Of a DNA stretch of 64,000 nucleotides, positions 1 through 9,952 are shown piece by piece. The position numbers and the translations under genes were made by a program. Below the pieces are notes generated by a model. It was not told the DNA's origin. It searched no databases and worked only from the letters and a program-made list of their open reading frames with translations. Where the stretch lies: the NCBI GenBank assembly GCA_963764955.1, contig CAVXVE010000025.1, positions 186,001 through 250,000 of the forward strand, given 5' to 3'. Source of the stretch: Roseiarcus sp963764955. Its GTDB lineage: Bacteria; Pseudomonadota; Alphaproteobacteria; Rhizobiales; Beijerinckiaceae. How positions within the stretch are numbered: position 1 is the first letter of the stretch; each line of letters begins with the position of its first letter.

Positions 1-1
1 C

Positions 2-467
2 ACCTTCTCGCCCGACGGGCGTTTTCTCGTCACCTCGATGCAGGAGAACGCGCTGCACGGCTGGCGCCTTCAGGATTCGCGCAACATGCGCATGACCGGC
101 TATCCAGCCAAGACGCGTTCCCTCTCCTGGTCGCACGACGGGCAATGGCTTGCGACCTCCGGCGCCGACGCCACGGTGGTCTGGCCGTTCAAGGACAAGG
201 ACGGGCCCATGGGCAAGGCGCCGCGGGAGTGCGGCGTGCGCCAGGCGCGCGTGACGCGGGTCGCCTTTCACCCGAAGGCGCTCGTCGTCGCGATCGGCTA
301 CGCCGACGGGCTCGTTCTGCTCTGCCGTCTTGCCGACGCGGCTGAGATTCTGGTCCGCCATCCCGGCGACGGCGCAGTCAGTGCCCTCGCCTGGGACGCG
401 ACCGGCGCACGGCTCCTGTTTGGTCTCGAGTTCGGGCGCGGCTGGGCTTCTGGCTCTCCCGGCCTGA
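2..467 (+). CDS. WD40 repeat protein, C-terminal part (5' end outside window)
   Basis: The reading frame is open from the left edge and begins inside a WD40 blade (TFSPDGRFLVTS); further blades follow at about residues 40-57 and 85-105, each with the typical hydrophobic-SPDG-hydrophobic pattern. Such proteins are beta-propeller scaffolds; no partner is visible because the upstream sequence is missing. The frame as read runs to 544, but its last 40 residues look unrelated to a propeller. Dropping one G near 440 gives the ending AGLLALPA and a stop at 465-467, a compact end expected of the last blade. I therefore infer a one-base frameshift near 440 and a real end at 467. Confidence 0.75.
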
Positions 468-672
468 TCAGCGCGTCAGGCGCCCGCAATATTTGGTCTT
501 TCGTTTGCGCGCTTTACGGGCCATCAAGCGTTATGAAAATGTAAATCACTAAGTTAAGGCTCTAATTTAACCGAACCAGCGCGAAGGCCGAAGGCCAACA
601 GCGCATCGGCCGCCTTGCCAAGACAATCCGTAGCGAGGAATGCTCTTTCGCGATCGAAGCAGGCGGGAAAGG

Positions 673-2298
673 ATGACCGAGGCCTATATCGGAGTGGACG
701 TCGGCACGCTCAGCGCCCGGGCTGGCGTTTTCGATTCCGCAGGCCGGCTCATCGCCAGCGCGCGGCGCCCGATCGCCATCTGGCGCGAGCCGGACGAGAT
801 CGTCGAGCAGTCGTCCGACGACATCTGGCGCGCGGCGACCGCCGCGGTGCGCGAGGCGGTCGAGGCCTCCGGGCTGCCGCCCGGGGCTGTGAGCGGCATG
901 GGTTTCGACGCGACGTGTTCCCTGGTGGCGCTCGATCGCAACGCGCGTCCTCTGTCGGTCAGTCCGACCGATGCGCCTGAACGCGATGTGATCGTATGGA
1001 TGGATCATCGCGCCGTTGAAGACGCCGAGCGGATCAACGCCGGGAAGCATGAGGCGCTGCGCTACGTGGGCGGCAAGATATCGCCCGAGATGCACGCCCC
1101 GAAGCTCATCTGGCTCGCCAGACGCAAGCCCGCGACGATCGCCAGGGCCGGGCATTTCTTCGACCTCACCGATTTCCTGTCGTTTCGCGCGACCGGGTCG
1201 CTCGTTCGCTCGGCCTGCCCGGCGACCTGCAAGTTCGGCTATCTCGCGCATGAGAAGCGCTGGCCGGACGAATTTTTCGATTCTGTCGGCCTCGGGTTCC
1301 TCAAGGACAACCATCACGCCCGCATCGGCGCCGAGATCGCGCCGCCTGGAGCGCCGTTTGGCCATGGGTTGACGGCTGAGGCCGCCGCGGCGATGGGCTT
1401 GGCGGCCGGGACGCCGGTCGGCGCCGGGCTCATCGACGCGCACGCCGGAGCCGCCGGGACGCTCGGCGCGCGCGCTGGCGGCGCGCCGGCCGATCCGCGC
1501 CGGCGCCTGGCGCTGATCCTCGGCACCTCGTCGAGCTGCATGGCGCTATCCGACGAGCCGCGATTCGTCGACAGCGTCTGGGGTCCGCATTTCGGCGCCC
1601 TCACCCCTGGCCAATGGCTCATTGACGGCGGCCAGTCGGCGTTCGGCGGAGCGATCGATCATCTCATGCGGCTTCATCCGGCGTTCGCCGAACTCGAGGC
1701 GCGCGCCGGACCGCATGCGCTGCAGGCGCTCGAGAAGGACATCGTCGCGCGCGCCGGCGGCTTGTCAGAGGCCGCGCTGATCGCCGAGGGGCTGCATGTC
1801 CTGCCTGACTTCATCGGCGCGCGGTCGCCTTCGGCCGACCCGGGCGCGCGCGGGGCGGTGATGGGGATTGATCTGCGCGAAGACCCAGCGAGCTTGCAGG
1901 AGCTCTATGTCGCCGGACTCTGCGGCCTCGCCTATGGCCTCGCCGACATCGTGCGCAAGCTCGAGCTTTCCGCTTACACATTCGATTCCATTGTCGTCAG
2001 CGGCGGCGCCGCGCGAAGCGCCCTGGTCCGCCAGATCATTGCGGATGTGTGCGGCAAGATTGTCGAATTGCCCGAGACTTTGGAGCCTGTGCTTCTCGGC
2101 TCGGCGATGGTGGGCGCGGTCGCGTCGGGAAGGCAGACCATGACCTCCGCCATGGCGTCGATGTCGACGATCGCGCCTGGCGCAGCGGCGCCGGCAGGCG
2201 GAGCGATCGCCGCGTTCCATGCGCGAAAGCGACACGCCTTTCAGATGCTCCGTCAGACCGAGAGGGAGATTCGCGAACTTGCTCGCAAGTCCCGCTGG
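673..2298 (+). CDS. FGGY-family carbohydrate kinase (ribulokinase-like)
   Basis: ATP-dependent sugar kinase of the FGGY family, closest in pattern to D-ribulokinase/xylulokinase-type proteins; it would phosphorylate the ketose made by the polyol dehydrogenases downstream. The N-terminal phosphate-binding strand (YIGVDVGTLSARAGVF) lies at residues 5-20, FDATCS and VWMDHRA in the first domain, and the second ATPase-fold domain carries LILGTSSS and VSGGAARS. The start at 673 is preferred over an in-frame ATG at 640 because the fold begins within a few residues. About 540 residues is normal for the family. Oddity: there is no stop codon; the frame runs directly into the HAD phosphatase that follows. 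Confidence 0.85.
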
Positions 2299-2986
2299 CC
2301 TGAATTGGTAATTTTCGATTGCGACGGGGTTCTGGTCGACAGCGAGGTGATCGCGCTCGGCGTCACCCGCCGCAGGCTTGGCGAGGCGGGCCTTCGCCTG
2401 ACCGATGAGGAGACGCGCGAGCGGTTCCTCGGAATGCGCCTCGATTTCGGTCCTGCGAATTGCCGAAGCAGAACTCGGGGCGCCGTTGCCCAAGGAATTT
2501 CCCGACGTTCTTTCGCGCGAGATACTGACCGCCTTCGCGCACGAACTCAAAGGCGTCGAACGCGTGCGCGAGGCGGTCAAGGGTTTGCCCGCGCGTGTGT
2601 GCGTCGCCTCTTCGAGCGCGCTGGAAAGAGTGCGTCTCGCGCTTCGGGTGGCCGGCTACGAGAGCCTGTTCGCGCCGAACATTTTTTCCGCCGCCGAGGT
2701 CGCGCAGGGGAAGCCGAGTCCCGATCTTTTCCTGTTCGCGGCGCGCGCGATGGGCGCGGCGCCGAAAGACTGCCTGGTGATCGAAGACAGCGTCGCCGGA
2801 GTCGCCGCCGCCCGAGCCGCGGGCATGATGGTGTTCGGGTTTGTCGGCGCCAGTCATTTCTCCCAGGCCGATGAGGGGGCCGATTTGACCGCGGCTGGCG
2901 CCGAGGTCATCTTCGACGACATGGCGCGACTGCCCGACCTTGTCGCCGCGCGCGCGGCCCGACCAGACCTAATGGGCGCGGACTGA
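2296..2986 (+). CDS. HAD-family sugar-phosphate phosphatase, frameshifted
   Basis: HAD-superfamily phosphatase of the beta-phosphoglucomutase/GPH type. Motif I FDCDGVLVDSE is encoded near 2314 in the same frame as the upstream kinase; from about 2445 the protein continues one frame over (AEAELGAPLP, motif II VASSSALER, motif IV VIEDSVAGVAAARAAGM) to the stop at 2984-2986. I infer a single-base indel near 2445 rather than two proteins. The separation from the kinase is unclear: cgc-tgg-cct at 2293-2301 would become stop-overlapping-start (TGATG) if two bases were restored, which is how such pairs are often arranged. Neighbouring polyol genes suggest removal of phosphate from a sugar-phosphate by-product; the substrate is unknown. 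Confidence 0.75.
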
Positions 2987-2990
2987 AGTC

Positions 2991-3947
2991 GTGGCGCGCA
3001 AGTCGGATCATGACGGTCTGCGGCTCGACGAGGCGGCCCGCGCCGGATGGCTCTATTACGTCGCCGGCAACACCCAGGACGAGATCGCGCGCAAGCTCGG
3101 GATCTCCCGCCAGGCCGCGCAACGCCTGGTTTCGCTGGCGATCAGCGAGCGGCTCATCAAGGTGAGGCTCGACCATCCGATCGCGCGCTGCATGGAGTTC
3201 GCCGCGGCGCTCAAGCTCCGTTACGACTTGAGGTTCTGCGAAGTCGCCCCGACCGATCCGGCCTCGACCTCCTCTACGCTCGGCATCGCGCAAGCCGCCG
3301 CGGCGGAATTCGAACGCTGGCTGCGCCGCTCCGAGCCCGCCATCATCGGCATCGGCACCGGCCGCACGATGCGGGCCGTCGCCGACCAGCTGCCGGCGAT
3401 GGAATGCCCGCAACACAGGCTGGTGGCGCTGGTCGGCACCACCAAGACCGACGGTTCGGCGTCGTTCTACGACGTCATCATCCGCGTGTCGGACAGCGTG
3501 CGCGCGCCGCACTATCCGATGCCGCTGCCGGTCGTCGCCCGCTCGGTCGAGGAACGCGAACTCCTGATCAGCCTCGCCTCGGTGAAGAGCCTTTTTGACC
3601 TGGTCGAGCGCACCGACGTCAGCTTCGTCGGCGTCGGCTCGGTCGGCGATTCCGCGCCGCTTGTGCAGGATGGCATCATCACCCGCCAGGAGGCCGAGGC
3701 TTTGCGCCATCTCGGGGCGGTCGGGGAGATCACCGGCTGGGCGTTCGACGCGGCGGGCAAGGTTCTGGCGGAAGGCTCCAATCTCCGCGTCGCGGCGGCG
3801 CCGCTCAGGCGCGCCGACAACCGGCTTGTGATCGGCGTCGCGATGGGGCCGTCGCGGCGGGCGCCTCTGCGCGGAGCGCTCGCCGGGCGGCTTATTTCCG
3901 GCCTCGTCACCGACGAGGCGACCGCGGAGCACCTGCTGCAGCGGTGA
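2991..3947 (+). CDS. SorC/DeoR-type sugar-binding transcriptional regulator
   Basis: DNA-binding regulator of the SorC family, 318 residues, the usual length. A helix-turn-helix lies at about residues 27-50 (NTQDEIARKLGISRQAAQRL); the rest is the sugar-phosphate-sensing domain with IGIGTGRTMRAV and FVGVGSVG. It starts with GTG at 2991, four bases after the stop of the HAD gene, so it is cotranscribed with kinase and phosphatase. It immediately precedes the transporter genes, and the 167-bp gap after it holds two inverted repeats suited to bind a dimeric or tetrameric regulator. SorC proteins usually respond to a phosphorylated sugar of the pathway they control; the effector here is inferred only. 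Confidence 0.88.
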   Translation: MARKSDHDGLRLDEAARAGWLYYVAGNTQDEIARKLGISRQAAQRLVSLAISERLIKVRLDHPIARCMEFAAALKLRYDLRFCEVAPTDPASTSSTLGIAQAAAAEFERWLRRSEPAIIGIGTGRTMRAVADQLPAMECPQHRLVALVGTTKTDGSASFYDVIIRVSDSVRAPHYPMPLPVVARSVEERELLISLASVKSLFDLVERTDVSFVGVGSVGDSAPLVQDGIITRQEAEALRHLGAVGEITGWAFDAAGKVLAEGSNLRVAAAPLRRADNRLVIGVAMGPSRRAPLRGALAGRLISGLVTDEATAEHLLQR

Positions 3948-4003
3948 GTTCAGACGAAAAACTAACATAAATATCAGCGGCTTGAGGCAATCGAAAAACA
4001 ATA

Positions 4004-4022
4004 TTTGCCACCCGGCGGCAAA
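4004..4022. promoter_or_regulatory. Inverted repeat, candidate operator 1 for the polyol operon
   Basis: TTTGCC and GGCAAA face each other across 7 bases, upstream of the binding-protein gene and just after the regulator gene. A further GGCAAA half-site sits at 4073-4078. Position and spacing suit the SorC-type regulator; binding is inferred. Confidence 0.45.
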
Positions 4023-4048
4023 ATCGGATTGACTCTGGGGGAGCGATA

Positions 4049-4064
4049 GGGCGAATATTCGCCC
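4049..4064. promoter_or_regulatory. Perfect 16-bp palindrome, candidate operator 2
   Basis: GGGCGAATATTCGCCC is a perfect palindrome 51 bp before the binding-protein start. A TTGACT at 4029-4034, with a weak AT-rich box inside the palindrome about 18 bp later, could be the promoter, so a bound protein would cover the -10 region. Confidence 0.5.
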
Positions 4065-4114
4065 GCTAGATTGGCAAATGCCCAAATGGGCAGCGCCGCA
4101 TCGGAGGAAACGCT

Positions 4115-5432
4115 ATGAAGGTTCTCGTGAAGGGGCTGCTCGGCGCCGTTGCGCTCGCCGGCTTCTCGCTTTCCGCTTACGCCGACACCACGCTCACGAT
4201 CGGGACCGTCAACAACGACGACATGATCACGATGCAGCAGTTGACGGGCGACTTCACCAAGGCCAATCCCGACATCAAGCTCAACTGGGTCACGCTCGAA
4301 GAGAACGTGCTTCGCCAGAAAGTGACGACCGACATCGCCACGAAAGGCGGCCAGTTCGACATTCTGACCATCGGCACTTACGAGACGCCGATCTGGGCCA
4401 AGAAGAAATGGCTGCTGCCGCTCGACAAACTCGGCGCCGACTACGACGCTGACGACATCCTGCCCGCAATTCGCTCAGGCCTCTCGTATGACGGCAAGCT
4501 CTATGCCGCGCCTTTCTACGGCGAAAGCTCCTTCGTGATGTATCGCAAGGACCTGTTCGACAAGGCTGGCCTCCAGATGCCGGAGAAGCCGACCTGGGAG
4601 TTCATCAAGCAGGCGGCCGACAAGATCACCGACAAGGCGGCCGGTGTGTACGGCATCTGCCTGCGCGGCAAACCGGGATGGGGCGAGAACACGGCGTTCC
4701 TCACGGCGACCGCGAATTCCTTCGGCGCCCGCTGGTTCGACGAAAAGTGGGAGCCCCAGTTCAACTCGCCGGAGTGGAAGGCGACGCTCGACTATTACGT
4801 CCCGCTCATGAAGGCGGACGGACCTCCCGGCGCCTCGTCGAACGGCTTCAACGAGAACTTGGCTCTGTTTAGCGACGGCAAGTGCGGCATGTGGATCGAC
4901 GCCACGGTCGCAGGCGGTTTCGTGACCAATCCCGAGAAGTCGAAGGTTGCGGACAAGGTCGGCTTCGCGCTGGCGCCCGACAATGGCCTCGGCAAGCGCG
5001 GCAACTGGCTGTGGTCATGGGCGCTCGGCATTCCAGCTGGCACAAAGAATGCGGATGCCGCGCAAAAGTTCATCTCTTGGGCGACGAGCAAGCACTACCT
5101 CGATCTGGTCGCCGCGAAGAACGGCATCGCCCATGTTCCGCCGGGGACGCGCACTTCGCTCTACAAGAATCCGGACTATCTGAAGGCGGCGCCGTTCGCG
5201 CAGATGACAATCGATTCGATCAACTCGGCCGACCCGCTGCATCCGACAGTTAAGCCGGTTCCGTACACGGGCGTGCAGTTCGTGGCGATCCCCCAATTTC
5301 AGGGCATCGGGACGGACGTCGGCCAGGACTTCTCGGCCGCGCTGGCGGGGACGATGACGGTCGACCAGGCGCTTGCGAAGGCGCAGGCCAGCACCGAAGA
5401 CCGCGATGAAGAAGGCCGGCTACATCAAGTGA
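4115..5432 (+). CDS. smoE: Periplasmic polyol-binding protein of ABC transporter
   Basis: Extracellular solute-binding protein, family 1, of the sorbitol/mannitol transporter type. A signal peptide occupies residues 1-23 (cleavage after SAYA). The mature part shows TIGTVNNDDM, a ligand-pocket region around APFYGESSF, and WSWALGIPAGTKNADAA typical of polyol-binding proteins. A strong ribosome site (GGAGG at about 4101) precedes the ATG. As read the frame ends at 5437 with an odd tail; removing one G near 5397 gives the usual ending AMKKAGYIK and a stop at 5430-5432, so I infer an indel. It is first gene of the transporter operon and is followed by a strong hairpin that may raise its expression over the permeases. 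Confidence 0.9.
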
Positions 5433-5512
5433 GCTAAATCGCTTCCCGCCGCTCAGCGTCGCGAATTTTGACGCACGGGGCGGCGGGTAGGGGCGCGTCC
5501 TCCCCGTCCCCG

Positions 5513-5538
5513 CCCCCTTCTCGTTCGCGAGAAGGGGG
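5513..5538 (+). other. Perfect 11-bp hairpin with TTCG loop between binding protein and permease
   Basis: CCCCCTTCTCG pairs perfectly with CGAGAAGGGGG around a TTCG tetraloop, a very stable RNA fold. There is no following T run, so it looks less like an intrinsic terminator than an mRNA-stabilising or REP-like element. It lies in the 194-bp gap after the binding-protein gene, the classic place for differential expression in binding-protein operons. Confidence 0.7.
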
Positions 5539-5626
5539 AAGGGAGGAGCCGAGATAAGAGAAGGAATGCGCATCGGCGACCCCGAGACGGGCGACAGGCG
5601 CATAACGGGAGGAGAGGGCCACAACG

Positions 5627-6500
5627 ATGGCTACGCAGCAAACAGCGACGGCGGGCCGCGCTCTCGTTTCACCATCGGTCATTCTGCTCTTCATCTGGAT
5701 GATCGTGCCGCTGGTGATGACGCTCTATTTCTCGACCTTGCGCTACAGCCTGCTGGATCCCGACAACGTCGCCTTCGTGGGCCTGCAGAACTATACGTCG
5801 TTCCTCACCGATCCGGATTTCATCGCGGCGCTCATCAACACGCTTGTTCTTGTCGTCTCCGTGCTCGTCATCAGCGTCTGCGGCGGAATTCTGGTGGCGC
5901 TGCTGATGGACCAGCCGGTGTTCGGGCTGAACGTATTGCGGCTCATGGTGATCGCGCCGTTCTTCGTCATGCCGACGGTCAGCGCGCTGGTATGGAAGAA
6001 CCTTCTGATGAATCCCGATTTCGGGCCTATTTGCCTGGATCGCCCGGTCTCTCGGCTTTCAGCCAATTGTCTGGTTCACCAACTGGCCCATGCTGTCGGT
6101 GATCATCGTCGTCTCCTGGGAGTGGCTGCCGTTCGCGAGTCTCATTCTTCTCACCGCGCTCCAGTCGCTCGACGAAGAGCAGAAGGAGGCGGCCTCGCTC
6201 GACGGCGCAGGGCCGATCTCCTATTTCGGCTATATCGTGCTGCCGCATATCGCGCGCGCGATCACCGTCGTCATCCTGATCGAGACGATTTTCCTTCTCA
6301 GCGTGTTCGCGGAAATCTACGTCACGACTTCGGGCGGCCCCGGGGTCGCCACGACGAACATCCCCTTCCTCGTCTACAAGCAGGCGCTGCTCAACTTCGA
6401 TGTCGGCAGCGCTTCCGCGGGCGGCATCATCGCCGTCATTCTCGCCAACATCGTCGCGATCTTCCTCATGCGCATCATCGGCAAGAACTTGGAGGGCTGA
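5627..6500 (+). CDS. smoF: Polyol ABC transporter permease 1, frameshifted
   Basis: Inner-membrane permease of the MalF type. The first part (to about 6026) holds the first transmembrane segments (SVILLFIWMIVPLVMTLYF; LVLVVSVLVISVCGGILVAL). After an extra C near 6027 the protein continues in another frame with FAWIARSLGF, the cytoplasmic coupling loop EEQKEAASLDGAGPISYF (EAA motif) and three more membrane spans, ending GKNLEG. The whole is about 290 residues, the normal length, and no stop interrupts the composite. A single base error explains the break. It ends three bases before the next permease gene. Partner of the MalG-type permease and the ATPase downstream. Confidence 0.88.
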
Positions 6501-6503
6501 ACG

Positions 6504-7334
6504 ATGGCCATAAAGAAATCCGCCCGCCAGCGCATCGGGGTCACCGTCCTTGCCTGGGTCGTCGCCTTCCTGATCTTCTTCCCGATCCTTTGGACGTTCC
6601 TGACGAGCTTCAAGAGCGAGTTGGACGCCATCGCCATGCCGCCGAAATTCTTGTTCTTCAACTGGACGCTGGAAAACTATGCCGATGTCCAACAGCGCTC
6701 GAACTATCTGAAGTTCGCCTTCAATTCGGTCGTGCTGTCGATCGGCGCCAACGTGATTGGTCTTTTGATCGCGGTTCCGGCCGCTTGGTCGATGGCCTTC
6801 GCACCGGGCAAGCGCACCAAAGATCTCTTGATGTGGATGCTGTCGACCAAGATGATGCCTGCAGTCGGCGTGCTCGTGCCGATCTACCTCCTGTTCAAGA
6901 ACTTAGGACTGCTTGACAGTCTGCTCGGCATTGGCCTCGTTCTGATGCTTCTCAATCTGCCGCTCTTGATCTGGATGCTCTACACCTACTTCAAGGAGAT
7001 CCCGAACGACATCCTCGAGGCGGCGCGCATGGATGGGGCTTCGCTCCTGAATGAGATCGTATATGTGCTGACTCCCATGGCCGTGCCGGGTATCGCCTCG
7101 ACCATGCTGCTCGCGATCATCCTGTCATGGAACGAAGCCTTCTGGACCCTCAATCTGACGACGTCGAACGCCGCGCCGCTGACCGCCTTCATCGCCTCCT
7201 ACTCGGCGCCGGAGGGGTTTTTCTGGGCCAAGCTTTCGGCGGCCTCGACGCTTGCGATCGCGCCAATCCTCATCCTCGGCTGGTTCTCGCAGAAACAGCT
7301 TGTCCGAGGCCTGACCTTCGGCGCAGTGAAATGA
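6504..7334 (+). CDS. smoG: Polyol ABC transporter permease 2
   Basis: MalG-type inner-membrane permease, 276 residues, six predicted membrane spans beginning with VLAWVVAFLIFFPILWTFL near residue 15. The EAA loop (DILEAARMDGASLLNEI) that contacts the ATPase lies at about residues 168-184. It is intact, starts four bases after the stop of the first permease and is followed 24 bp later by the ATPase gene, so the complex is encoded in order. With the binding protein it would import a linear sugar alcohol such as sorbitol, mannitol or arabitol; the exact substrate cannot be read from sequence. Confidence 0.92.
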   Translation: MAIKKSARQRIGVTVLAWVVAFLIFFPILWTFLTSFKSELDAIAMPPKFLFFNWTLENYADVQQRSNYLKFAFNSVVLSIGANVIGLLIAVPAAWSMAFAPGKRTKDLLMWMLSTKMMPAVGVLVPIYLLFKNLGLLDSLLGIGLVLMLLNLPLLIWMLYTYFKEIPNDILEAARMDGASLLNEIVYVLTPMAVPGIASTMLLAIILSWNEAFWTLNLTTSNAAPLTAFIASYSAPEGFFWAKLSAASTLAIAPILILGWFSQKQLVRGLTFGAVK

Positions 7335-7358
7335 TTTGGGATTGAAGGAAAAGCAGCC

Positions 7359-8360
7359 ATGGGCAGCATCCAACTGAAGTCCGTGCGGAAGGCGTTCGGC
7401 GCCGTCAGCATCATCAACGGCATCGACCTCGATGTCAGCGACGGGGAGTTCGCCGTCTTCGTCGGTCCGTCCGGCTGCGGCAAGTCGACGCTTCTGCGCC
7501 TGATCGCCGGCCTCGAGGACGTCACCTCCGGTCAGGTGCTGATCGACGCCAAGGACATGACCAACGTGGGCCCGTCCAAGCGCGGGCTCGCCATGGTGTT
7601 CCAGTCCTACGCGCTCTATCCGCACATGAGCGTGCGCGGCAACATCGCCTTCGCGCTCAAGATGGCGGGGCAGAGCGCCGACATGATCGAGCAGAAGGTG
7701 CGCAAGGCGGCGGCCACCCTGAACCTGACCGACTATCTCGACCGGAAGCCGCGCCAGCTCTCCGGCGGGCAGCGCCAGCGCGTCGCGATCGGGCGGGCGA
7801 TCGTGCGCGAGCCGAAGGCGTTCCTGTTCGACGAGCCTCTCTCCAACCTTGACGCGGCGCTGCGGGTGCAGATGCGGGTCGAGATCGGGGAGCTTCACGA
7901 GGCGCTCAAGACCACCATGATCTACGTCACTCACGACCAGGTCGAGGCGATGACCATGGCCGACAAGATCGTGGTGCTCGACCGCGGCTCGGTCGCGCAG
8001 GTCGGCTCTCCGCTCGAGCTCTACAACAAGCCCAATGGCCTCTTCGTCGCCGGCTTCATCGGCTCGCCGACCATGAACCTGATCAAGGGCCCGTCCGCCG
8101 CCAAGCGCGGCGCCGAGACCATCGGCATCCGTCCCGAGCATGCGGACATATCGACCACCGCAGGCGAGTGGCCGGCGACGGTGCGGCTTGCCGAGCACCT
8201 CGGCTCCGACACGTTCGTGCATGCCGAGGCCGAAGGCATCGGCCCGTTCACCCTGCGCCTCGACGGCGAGGCGCCGCTGACGCCCGGACAGAAGATCTTC
8301 GTCACCCCGCGGGAAGCGCACCTGCATCGCTTCGACAAGGACGGCAGGAGGATCAACTGA
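7359..8360 (+). CDS. smoK: Polyol ABC transporter ATP-binding protein
   Basis: MalK/UgpC-type ATPase, 333 residues, intact. Walker A GPSGCGKST at residues 36-44, Q-loop in VFQSYALYP, signature LSGGQRQRVAIGRA near 134, Walker B FLFDEPLSNLD and switch histidine in YVTHDQVEAMT. A C-terminal regulatory OB/TOBE domain (IGIRPEHADI onward, about residues 245-333) is typical of carbohydrate importers. It energises the two permeases encoded directly upstream. Confidence 0.94.
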   Translation: MGSIQLKSVRKAFGAVSIINGIDLDVSDGEFAVFVGPSGCGKSTLLRLIAGLEDVTSGQVLIDAKDMTNVGPSKRGLAMVFQSYALYPHMSVRGNIAFALKMAGQSADMIEQKVRKAAATLNLTDYLDRKPRQLSGGQRQRVAIGRAIVREPKAFLFDEPLSNLDAALRVQMRVEIGELHEALKTTMIYVTHDQVEAMTMADKIVVLDRGSVAQVGSPLELYNKPNGLFVAGFIGSPTMNLIKGPSAAKRGAETIGIRPEHADISTTAGEWPATVRLAEHLGSDTFVHAEAEGIGPFTLRLDGEAPLTPGQKIFVTPREAHLHRFDKDGRRIN

Positions 8361-8435
8361 CGCCGGGCGAACGGCGGACCGGCGGGAGTTCCGGGCGGAT
8401 AATCGAAGGGTGGGCGTCGCGGCGAGGATGAGGAG

Positions 8436-9914
8436 ATGAGCGTGAAACTGTCTTCCGCGACCTTGGCGAGCCTGCCGAAGACGGTTGGCGCGCCGAAGTA
8501 CCAGCGCTCCGACCTCAAGGCCGGCATCCTGCATATCGGGGTGGGAAACTTCCATCGAGCCCATCAGGCCGTCTATCTCGACGACCTGTTCAATTCAGGC
8601 GCCGACCGCGACTGGGCGATCGTCGGCGCCGGCGTCCGCGAGCCCGACATCGGAATGCGCGAGAAGCTCAAGGCGCAGGACTGGCTCACCACCGTCGTCG
8701 AACAGGAGGCCGACTCCAGTACGGCGCATGTCACCGGCGCGATGATCGATTTCATCAAGCCTTTCGACGTCGCCGCCATCCTCGCCGCGCTGGTTGATCC
8801 TGCGATCCGCATCGTCTCGCTCACCGTCACCGAAGGCGGCTATTACGTCTCCCCCGCGACGCAGCATTTCGATCCCGCCCATCCCGACATCGTCGCCGAC
8901 AGCAAGGCGCCCGACGCGCCGAAGACGGCCTTCGGCCTCATCGCGGCTGGCCTGAAGAAGCGGCGCGCCGCCGGCGTCGCGCCCTATACGGTCATGTCCT
9001 GCGACAATCTTCCGGGCAACGGCCACGTCACCGAGAACGCCGTCGTCGGCCTCGCCGAGATGTCCGATCCCGCGCTTGCCGAGTGGATCCGCGGCAATGT
9101 CGCTTTTCCAAACGGGATGGTCGACCGGATCACGCCGGCGACGACCGACCGGGAGCGCGCGATCCTCAACGAGAAGTGGGGCGTCGAGGACAACTGGCCG
9201 GTCTTCTGCGAGGAGTTCAAGCAGTGGGTGGTCGAGGACAAGTTCCCCTCCGGCCGGCCGGCGCTCGACAAGGTCGGGGTCACGTTCACCGGCGACGTCG
9301 CCCCTTATGAATTCATGAAGATCAGGATTCTCAACGGCGGCCACGCGGCGATCGCCTATCCCGCAGGACTGCTCGACATCCATTTCGTCCACGAGGCGAT
9401 GGAGGACAAACAGATTGCCGAGTTTCTGGAGGCGCTGACGAAGCGGGAGATCATTCCCGTCGTGCCGCCGCCGCCGAACGTCGATCTCGAAGCCTACCGC
9501 GGGAAGGTCGCCGAACGCTTCGCCAATCCGAAGATCGGCGACACGGTTTCGCGCCTTTGTCTCGACGGCTCGAACCGGCAGCCGAAATTCATCCTGCCGA
9601 GCGCGCGCGACCGGCTGAAGGCGGGCGCAAGCGTCCGGGGACTGGCGCTCTGCTCGGCGCTCTGGTGCCGCTATTGCTACGGCGAATCCGAGAGCGGCAA
9701 ACCCATCCCGCCCAACGATCCGAGCTGGGACCGCCTGCAGGCGGCGGCCAAGCCCGCGCGCAGCGATCCGAAGGCGTGGCTTGCAATGGGCGACATCTTC
9801 GGCGATCTCGCGACGAATTCGACCTATGTCGGCGCGTTCTCCTCGGCGCTCGCCTCATTGTGGACGAAGGGCGTGAGAGCGACGCTCGCCGACTATCTCG
9901 GCGCGAAGGCCTGA
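8436..9914 (+). CDS. mtlK: Mannitol 2-dehydrogenase-family polyol dehydrogenase
   Basis: Long-chain polyol-specific dehydrogenase, 492 residues, intact. The nucleotide-binding start HIGVGNFHRAHQ is at residues 33-44 and the catalytic region with Lys, Asn and His appears as KIRILNGGHAAIAY at about residue 295. It would oxidise mannitol, sorbitol or arabitol to the ketose with NAD, cytosolic. The ribosome site GAGGATGAGGAG abuts the ATG. It follows the ATPase gene by 75 bp in the same operon. In this family the substrate range is broad, so the symbol reflects family, not proven substrate. Confidence 0.92.
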   Translation: MSVKLSSATLASLPKTVGAPKYQRSDLKAGILHIGVGNFHRAHQAVYLDDLFNSGADRDWAIVGAGVREPDIGMREKLKAQDWLTTVVEQEADSSTAHVTGAMIDFIKPFDVAAILAALVDPAIRIVSLTVTEGGYYVSPATQHFDPAHPDIVADSKAPDAPKTAFGLIAAGLKKRRAAGVAPYTVMSCDNLPGNGHVTENAVVGLAEMSDPALAEWIRGNVAFPNGMVDRITPATTDRERAILNEKWGVEDNWPVFCEEFKQWVVEDKFPSGRPALDKVGVTFTGDVAPYEFMKIRILNGGHAAIAYPAGLLDIHFVHEAMEDKQIAEFLEALTKREIIPVVPPPPNVDLEAYRGKVAERFANPKIGDTVSRLCLDGSNRQPKFILPSARDRLKAGASVRGLALCSALWCRYCYGESESGKPIPPNDPSWDRLQAAAKPARSDPKAWLAMGDIFGDLATNSTYVGAFSSALASLWTKGVRATLADYLGAKA

Positions 9915-9952
9915 GACCGAAGCTGGGCGCCGCGGCGCCGCGAGGACATGCC

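Noticed and set aside
562..1443. Long minus-strand frame opposite the FGGY kinase
   Set aside because: Arg-rich shadow of a well-conserved kinase; no start signal or motif.
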